Positions 59,458-64,000 of a stretch of DNA of 64,000 nt are shown here, in pieces; positions within the stretch are counted from its first letter, which is position 1; each line of letters opens with the position of its first letter. The notes beneath the pieces were generated by a model. The model saw nothing but the letters and a program-made list of their open reading frames with translations. It ran no database searches and had not been told where the DNA came from. Both the position numbers and the translations under genes were made by a program. The DNA lies in assembly GCA_041394945.1 (NCBI GenBank), contig JAWKHH010000001.1, positions 1,798,001 to 1,862,000 on the forward strand, in the 5' to 3' direction. The DNA comes from Bryobacteraceae bacterium. Its GTDB lineage: Bacteria; Acidobacteriota; Terriglobia; Bryobacterales; Bryobacteraceae.

Positions 59458-59487
59458 GGGCATACCGGCTTCGAAGCCGGCATGCCC
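59458..59487. repeat. 30-base near-perfect palindrome (REP-like)
   Basis: This 30-base sequence (GGGCATACCGG and CCGGCATGCCC around TTCGAA) is its own reverse complement except for one mismatched pair. It follows the terminator-like hairpin at 59343 and may be a REP-like element or part of a dispersed repeat. The stretch from 59334 to 59625 has no gene. Confidence 0.5.
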
Positions 59488-59625
59488 CGCGCGGAGAGCC
59501 CTGTCGAAAAGCGGACGGCCGGCCGATGTATGGGTGAATGCGGCGGATTCCGAAGACGGAAGCGTCCTCCTCCGCGGCCGGGATTTGGCTTCGTTTTGGA
59601 GAGAAGTGTTTTGGGAGTGAGAAAT

Positions 59626-62600
59626 ATGGAGAGCCGGTTGTTCAAAAACACGCGAGTATCGCGGACGGCAATGGCCGTCGCGCTCGGATGGGCTTGCCTG
59701 GTCGGCACGGCGGAGGCGGCCACGTTCGGCCGCGTCGTCCCGATCGGCGGCCACGCATCCGATCTGGCCCTGGACGAGGCGCGCGGGGTGCTCTACGTCG
59801 CCAACTTTACAGCCAATCGGGTCGAGGTTGTCTCCCTCGTGGATGGATCGATCCAGACATCAATGAACCTCTCGGCGCAGCCGAACTCGCTGGCCTTGTC
59901 TCCGGACAACCGCTACTTGCTGGTCGGCCACTACGGCAACTTCGCCGCGCCCAATACGCCGAATAACGCTCTTACGCTGATCGACCTGAACACCCGCGGG
60001 CGACAGACCTTCGCCCTCGGCGCGCCGGTGCTCGGCGTGGCGTTCGGGATCGACGGGCGCGCGCTGGTGATGACGACGACCGACTTCGAGTTGTTCGACC
60101 CCGTCTCCGGAGCCACAACCGTTTTGACGACGATCGCCGACGCTCAGATCGCGGCCTTGCCGGCTAAACCGAACCAAGCGCCGCCGGCGATCACGACAGC
60201 CGCCGTTGGCGCCTCGGGCGACCGCCGTTGGGTGTACGGCCTCACCGATCAGTTCACGTTCCGCTACGAGGTGGAAGCGCGCCGGATCCAGGTGCGCGGC
60301 TACACGTCGACGCCTACGATGGGCCCCCGGGCCGTCTCGGTGAATCGCGACGGGTCCTACTACGTGGCCGGTTGGGTGCTGCGCGACCGCGACGCCAACA
60401 ACATCTCGCAGTTCGGCGACGTGGCCGGCACGCTCGATGTCGGCAGCCACGCCTACGACACCACTCGCGGCGTGATCTATTCCCAGGTGCCGACCGGCAC
60501 GGGTGGACAGGTGGAAGCGCAGGCGCCGGAGTTGATGGTGCTGGACGCCAAGAACCTCGCCATTCGGGAGCGCCTCCGGCTGGCCGAGGCGCTCACCGGC
60601 CGCAGCGTGATCAACTCGGACAACTCGGTTGTCTATTCGATCTCGGCGAGCGGGGTGACGATCTTCCCGGTGGGTTCGCTCGACGACGCGCCGCGGATCT
60701 CGGCGACGGTCGAGGATCTGATCTTCCGCGGCAATTTCTGTGACCGGCGGGTGTCTGGCCAGGAGTTCGCGGTGGTCAGCTCGAACGGCGCGCCGGTCGA
60801 CTTCACGCTCTCGAGCAACACGGCCGGTATCCGCCTGTCGCCCTCGAGCGGAGTGACGCCGGCGACCGTGCGGGTGACCGTCGACCCCAATGCCTTTCAG
60901 AATCTCAAGGGGACTGTGACGGCATCGATCACCATTCAGTCGAGCGGGTCGGTCTCGGTCGCCAAACCGGTGCGCGTCCTCATTAACAACCGGGAGCCCG
61001 ACCAACGCGGGACGGTGGTGAATGTGGCGGGCGAGGTGGTCGACCTGCTGCCGGATCCCGTTCGCGACCGGTTCTACCTGCTGCGGAAGGACACAAACGA
61101 GGTCCTCGTCTACGGCGGCGAAAGCTACTCGCTTCAGGCGAAGCTCAAGACCGCCAACGGACCGACCCAACTAGCCGTCACCTTCGACCAGCGCTACCTG
61201 CTCGTGGGCCACGACCAAGCTCAGATCATCTCGGTGTTCGACCTCGAGACGCTCGAGGAACTGGCTCCGGTGGTGATGCCGGGCGGGCACTATCCGCGCT
61301 CGATCGCCGCCTCGGGCAAGGCGATCCTCGCCGCCAACCGCGTCGCCGGTCCGACCCACACGATCGACCGCGTCGACATGGTGAGCCGCACCGCCGTCGA
61401 GTTGCCGACCCTCGGCGTCTACGAAAACGACATCGACAAGGGGACGGTCCTCGTTTCCTCGCCCAACGGGAGCCGGATCCTGGCCGCGGAGGCCAACGGC
61501 AACGTGCTGCTCTACGACGCCAACGCCGACACGTTCACAATTTCGAGAAAGCTTGCGACCGGAAACGAGAAACTGGCCGGTGCCTACGCCGCGTCGAGCT
61601 ACGACCGCTTCGTCGTGGGCAACAAGCTCCTGAACTCGTCGCTCGTGCCGGTGGCGACTCTCGATGGCGGCGCGAACCAGTCGCTCGGTTTCTCATTCGT
61701 CGAGACGCTCGGCCTTCGGACGACGGCGGCGGACTCGGCCAGCCCGGGCGTTATCGAGCGGATCGACGCCGAAGCCGGCCAACGCATCCGTCCCACACGC
61801 ATGGTCGAAGCGCCGTATCTCGGCACGACCGAGTTCCCCTTCACCCGGACCCTCGCACCGCTCTATAGCCGCAGCGTCATCGTGAACCTGACGACCTCGG
61901 GCTTCACCGTACTTCCTTGGAACTACGACGCCGCCGTGGCGGCGCCACGGATCGACCGCATCGCCAGCGCCGCCGACGGCGGATCGGCGATCGCCACAGG
62001 CGGGCTCATCAGCGTCTTCGGTGACAACCTGAGCCCGGTGAACGTAGCCTCCAAGGAACTGCCGCTTCCAACCGCGCTCGGCGAAAGCTGCCTGACGGTA
62101 AACGGCGTCCCCTCGCCGGTGCTGTTCGTGTCGCCGACCCAGATCAACGCCCAGATCCCCTACAACGTCGACGGCAGCGTGGCCATGATTCTGCGCACGC
62201 CGGGCGGCGTCAGCGACACCTATAACCTCACCGTGCGGCCGGCGGCGCCCAGCGTGTTCCGCAGCCCGCAAGACGTGTCGGTGGCAACGGTAGTTCGTCA
62301 GAAGAACGGACAGGTCGCGACGCTTTCGAACCCGCTCCACCGGGGCGACCAGATCACCATCTATCTGACCGGCCTCGGGCGGACGAATCCGGCGATCGAA
62401 GCCGGTGTACCCGCGCCCGCCGATCCGCCGCTCCAGGTCCTGAACGAGCCGCTCGTCACGATCGGAGGCCAGGAACTGGCGATCTCGTTCGCGGGGCTGA
62501 GCCCCGGCCAGGTGGGCGTCTATCAGATCAACGCCATCGTTCCCGGCGCTGTACCGTTGGGCGTCGGCCAGCCGCTGGTGATCCAACAGGCAACCGGTTC

Positions 62601-62631
62601 GACAGAACTCACTGTGCGGGTGGTCGACTAG
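59626..62631 (+). CDS. Secreted YVTN-type propeller protein with Solibacter C-terminal domain (TIGR03437), 1001 aa
   Basis: An exported protein with a signal peptide (about residues 1-35, ending GTAEA). Residues about 40-400 carry YVTN-like blades (LDEARGVLYVANFTANRVEVVSLVDGSIQ, DNRYLLVGHYGNFAAP). A BACON/Ig-like domain follows at about 355-455 (VDFTLSSNTAGIRLSPSSGVTPATVRVTVDPN), then more propeller-like strands. Residues about 765-1001 hold the TIGR03437-type domain (ATGGLISVFGDNLSPVNVASKELPLPTAL ... VLFVSPTQINAQIPYNVDG ... GDQITIYLTGLGRTNPAIEAG). ATG 59626 has GGGAG seven bases upstream. It lies next to the Tad genes and an outer-membrane barrel gene and may be displayed or secreted through that apparatus, which is inference. 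Confidence 0.78.
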   Translation: MESRLFKNTRVSRTAMAVALGWACLVGTAEAATFGRVVPIGGHASDLALDEARGVLYVANFTANRVEVVSLVDGSIQTSMNLSAQPNSLALSPDNRYLLVGHYGNFAAPNTPNNALTLIDLNTRGRQTFALGAPVLGVAFGIDGRALVMTTTDFELFDPVSGATTVLTTIADAQIAALPAKPNQAPPAITTAAVGASGDRRWVYGLTDQFTFRYEVEARRIQVRGYTSTPTMGPRAVSVNRDGSYYVAGWVLRDRDANNISQFGDVAGTLDVGSHAYDTTRGVIYSQVPTGTGGQVEAQAPELMVLDAKNLAIRERLRLAEALTGRSVINSDNSVVYSISASGVTIFPVGSLDDAPRISATVEDLIFRGNFCDRRVSGQEFAVVSSNGAPVDFTLSSNTAGIRLSPSSGVTPATVRVTVDPNAFQNLKGTVTASITIQSSGSVSVAKPVRVLINNREPDQRGTVVNVAGEVVDLLPDPVRDRFYLLRKDTNEVLVYGGESYSLQAKLKTANGPTQLAVTFDQRYLLVGHDQAQIISVFDLETLEELAPVVMPGGHYPRSIAASGKAILAANRVAGPTHTIDRVDMVSRTAVELPTLGVYENDIDKGTVLVSSPNGSRILAAEANGNVLLYDANADTFTISRKLATGNEKLAGAYAASSYDRFVVGNKLLNSSLVPVATLDGGANQSLGFSFVETLGLRTTAADSASPGVIERIDAEAGQRIRPTRMVEAPYLGTTEFPFTRTLAPLYSRSVIVNLTTSGFTVLPWNYDAAVAAPRIDRIASAADGGSAIATGGLISVFGDNLSPVNVASKELPLPTALGESCLTVNGVPSPVLFVSPTQINAQIPYNVDGSVAMILRTPGGVSDTYNLTVRPAAPSVFRSPQDVSVATVVRQKNGQVATLSNPLHRGDQITIYLTGLGRTNPAIEAGVPAPADPPLQVLNEPLVTIGGQELAISFAGLSPGQVGVYQINAIVPGAVPLGVGQPLVIQQATGSTELTVRVVD

Positions 62632-62706
62632 CCACCCGCACTCTCAGAAAACGACCGCGGATCACACCACCGCGGCAGACACGATGACCGAGGAGGAAGT
62701 CCAATA

Positions 62707-63342
62707 ATGAAGTACGGTTTGTGGGCAATCGCTCTCTGCGCGGCAAGCGCTTGGGGCCAACAGTGGGAGGTCGGCGCCCTCGGAGGCGGATCCTTCTATT
62801 TGAACAACTCCGTGACCGGGGCCGGCGGCGCCACCGGAACCACCGGATTCCGCCCGGGCCTCAGCGCCGGCGGATGGATCGGTCACACCAACGGCGGCAA
62901 GTACGGCGGCGAGATCCGCTACCTGTTCCAGAGAAACGACCTCAAGGTCAACTCCGGCGGCCAAAGCTACAACTTCGCCGGCCAGTCGCACGTCATCCAC
63001 TACGACTTCGTCTACCACATGAAGACGTCGGAGGACGCCTTCCGTCCCTTCGTCGCCGTCGGCGGCGGATTGAAAGGCTATCGCGGCACCGGTAAGGAGC
63101 AGGCCTTTCAGCCGCTGAGCAACCTGGCCATCCTCTCGCAGACCTCGGAATGGAAGCCGATGCTGACCTTCGGCGCCGGCGTCAAGTGGCAACTGAGCAA
63201 CCGGATCCTTCTGAGGGCCGAAATCCGGGACTTCGTCACGCCCTTCCCCAAATCGGTGATCCTCCCCTCACCCGGAGCCAAGATCGCCGGATGGGTGCAC
63301 GACATCACGCCGCTGTTCGGGATCAGCTACCTGGTCGACTAA
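62707..63342 (+). CDS. Outer-membrane beta-barrel-like protein (211 aa)
   Basis: A small exported protein with a signal peptide (MKYGLWAIALCAASAWGQQ). The body is a run of alternating beta strands (WEVGALGGGSFYLNNSV, GGWIGHTNGGKYGGEIRYLFQRND, VIHYDFVYHM, FRPFVAVGGGLKGYRG, WKPMLTFGAGVKWQL, ILLRAEIRDFV) typical of an eight-stranded OmpA/OmpW-like barrel. The length fits such a fold. A GGAGGAA precedes ATG 62707 at about ten bases. It follows the 1001-residue protein by 75 bases and may be in the same transcript. Function unknown. Confidence 0.72.
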   Translation: MKYGLWAIALCAASAWGQQWEVGALGGGSFYLNNSVTGAGGATGTTGFRPGLSAGGWIGHTNGGKYGGEIRYLFQRNDLKVNSGGQSYNFAGQSHVIHYDFVYHMKTSEDAFRPFVAVGGGLKGYRGTGKEQAFQPLSNLAILSQTSEWKPMLTFGAGVKWQLSNRILLRAEIRDFVTPFPKSVILPSPGAKIAGWVHDITPLFGISYLVD

Positions 63343-63366
63343 CCCCGACTCAGGCATACTAGCTAG

Positions 63367-64000
63367 GTGGTCCGCTTCTCAGACCGGGTCGCCGCGCTCA
63401 AACCAACCGCCGTCAACGCGATTCTCGCCGAGGTCCGCGAACTTCAGGGGCAGGGCCGGACTTTCGTCTCGCTCATGCGGGGCGAACCGGACCTGCCGAC
63501 CCCGCCGCACATCGCCGCCGCCGCCACCCAGGCGCTGCACGACGGCCGCACCGGCTACCCCGACAACCGCGGCGAGCCGAAGTTGCGCGAGGCCGTCGCC
63601 GCTAAACTCGCCCGCGACAACGGCCTCACCTACGATACGAAGTCCGAGATCCTCGTAACCACCGGAGCCACACTCGGAATCTTCGTAGCCCTCGCCGCGC
63701 TCCTCAACGAAGGCGATGAAGTCCTCGTCCCCGATCCGATCTACGACGCCTACCTCTCACCCATCCGACTGGCCGGCGGCGTCCCCTGCCCCGTCCCGGC
63801 CCGCATCGACAGCCAACGCTTCATCCTCGACCCCGACGCCCTCGAAGCCGCCTGGACCCCGGCCTGCCGCGTTCTCCTCCTGAACACCCCCTGGAACCCG
63901 GTTGGCGCCGTCCTCCGGAAAACCGAACTCGAAGCGGTCGCCGACTTCTGCCTCCGCCGCAACCTCACTCTCCTCAGCGACGAAATCTACGAGACCATCC
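63367..64000 (+). CDS. Class I/II pyridoxal-phosphate aminotransferase, N-terminal part (3' end outside window)
   Basis: The frame from GTG 63367 is open to the end of the window (about 211 residues). The sequence shows fold-type I aminotransferase motifs: VSLMRGEPDLPTPPHIAAAATQAL, the cofactor-binding ILVTTGATLGIFVALAALLNEGDEVLVPDPIYDAY, LLNTPWNPVG with the conserved Asn, and SDEIYE near the break. The active-site lysine lies downstream of the window. The substrate could be aspartate, alanine or another amino acid. It starts 24 bases after the barrel gene stop; no Shine-Dalgarno was seen. Confidence 0.86.
   Translation, partial: MVRFSDRVAALKPTAVNAILAEVRELQGQGRTFVSLMRGEPDLPTPPHIAAAATQALHDGRTGYPDNRGEPKLREAVAAKLARDNGLTYDTKSEILVTTGATLGIFVALAALLNEGDEVLVPDPIYDAYLSPIRLAGGVPCPVPARIDSQRFILDPDALEAAWTPACRVLLLNTPWNPVGAVLRKTELEAVADFCLRRNLTLLSDEIYETI

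Overview
This window comes from a GC-rich bacterial chromosome, most likely a member of the Acidobacteriota close to Solibacter/Bryobacter (order Bryobacterales). The markers are: two proteins ending in the Solibacter-type C-terminal domain (TIGR03437); five very large Oar-like TonB-dependent receptors with an N-terminal carboxypeptidase-regulatory domain; a planctomycete-type cytochrome c / DUF1549 / DUF1553 protein next to a DUF1501 protein; two CRTAC1 (FG-GAP plus ASPIC/UnbV) proteins; a Uma2 protein; and a BlaI/M56 pair. No rRNA, tRNA, CRISPR array, insertion sequence or prophage was seen.

Layout. 1-5.1 kb: end of an EamA transporter, an Oar-like receptor, and a dienelactone hydrolase/DUF2007 pair. 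5.1-7.8 kb: a secreted NHL-like repeat protein (minus). 7.98-17.2 kb: an exported-protein gene train (PSD1 cytochrome, DUF1501, TPR, CRTAC1) with overlapping starts and stops, then a cupin (minus) and a second CRTAC1 protein. 17.2-19.4 kb: a BlaI repressor and an M56 sensor peptidase with two TonB C-terminal domains, behind an operator that reaches into the first codon. 19.5-26.5 kb: two tandem, near-duplicate receptors (minus). 26.5-27.25 kb: a mostly non-coding stretch with hairpins. 27.25-30.3 kb: RNase J and a GlcD-like FAD oxidase. 30.3-30.84 kb: a non-coding stretch with two minus-strand terminator-like structures, probably small RNAs. 30.8-35.1 kb: a possible alginate-lyase-like exported protein, Uma2, an O-methyltransferase, a GerW/YtfJ-DUF2953/YtfI-small protein operon and an apparently frameshifted small gene. 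35.2-41.8 kb: a second tandem pair of receptors (plus). 41.8-49.5 kb: an orphan ribbon-helix-helix protein, a double metallo-beta-lactamase-fold protein, a YVTN propeller, multidomain DNA ligase D, a nucleotidyltransferase and a helical-repeat protein. 49.6-59.3 kb: a GT-C-like membrane protein leading into a Tad/Flp pilus machinery operon (CpaA, CpaB, secretin, TadZ, TadA, TadB, TadC, a 30-residue membrane peptide). No Flp pilin is visible. 59.6-64 kb: a 1001-residue propeller/TIGR03437 protein, an outer-membrane barrel and the start of an aminotransferase.

The main theme is the cell envelope: receptors for large substrates, exported redox and repeat proteins, and a pilus/secretion machine. 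Two initiation styles appear. Most receptor and Tad genes have good Shine-Dalgarno sites (AGGAG or AGGAGG). A set of other genes has a -10-like hexamer 12-15 bases before the start codon and no Shine-Dalgarno, which suggests leaderless transcripts. Family names come from motifs read by eye; no database search was run.
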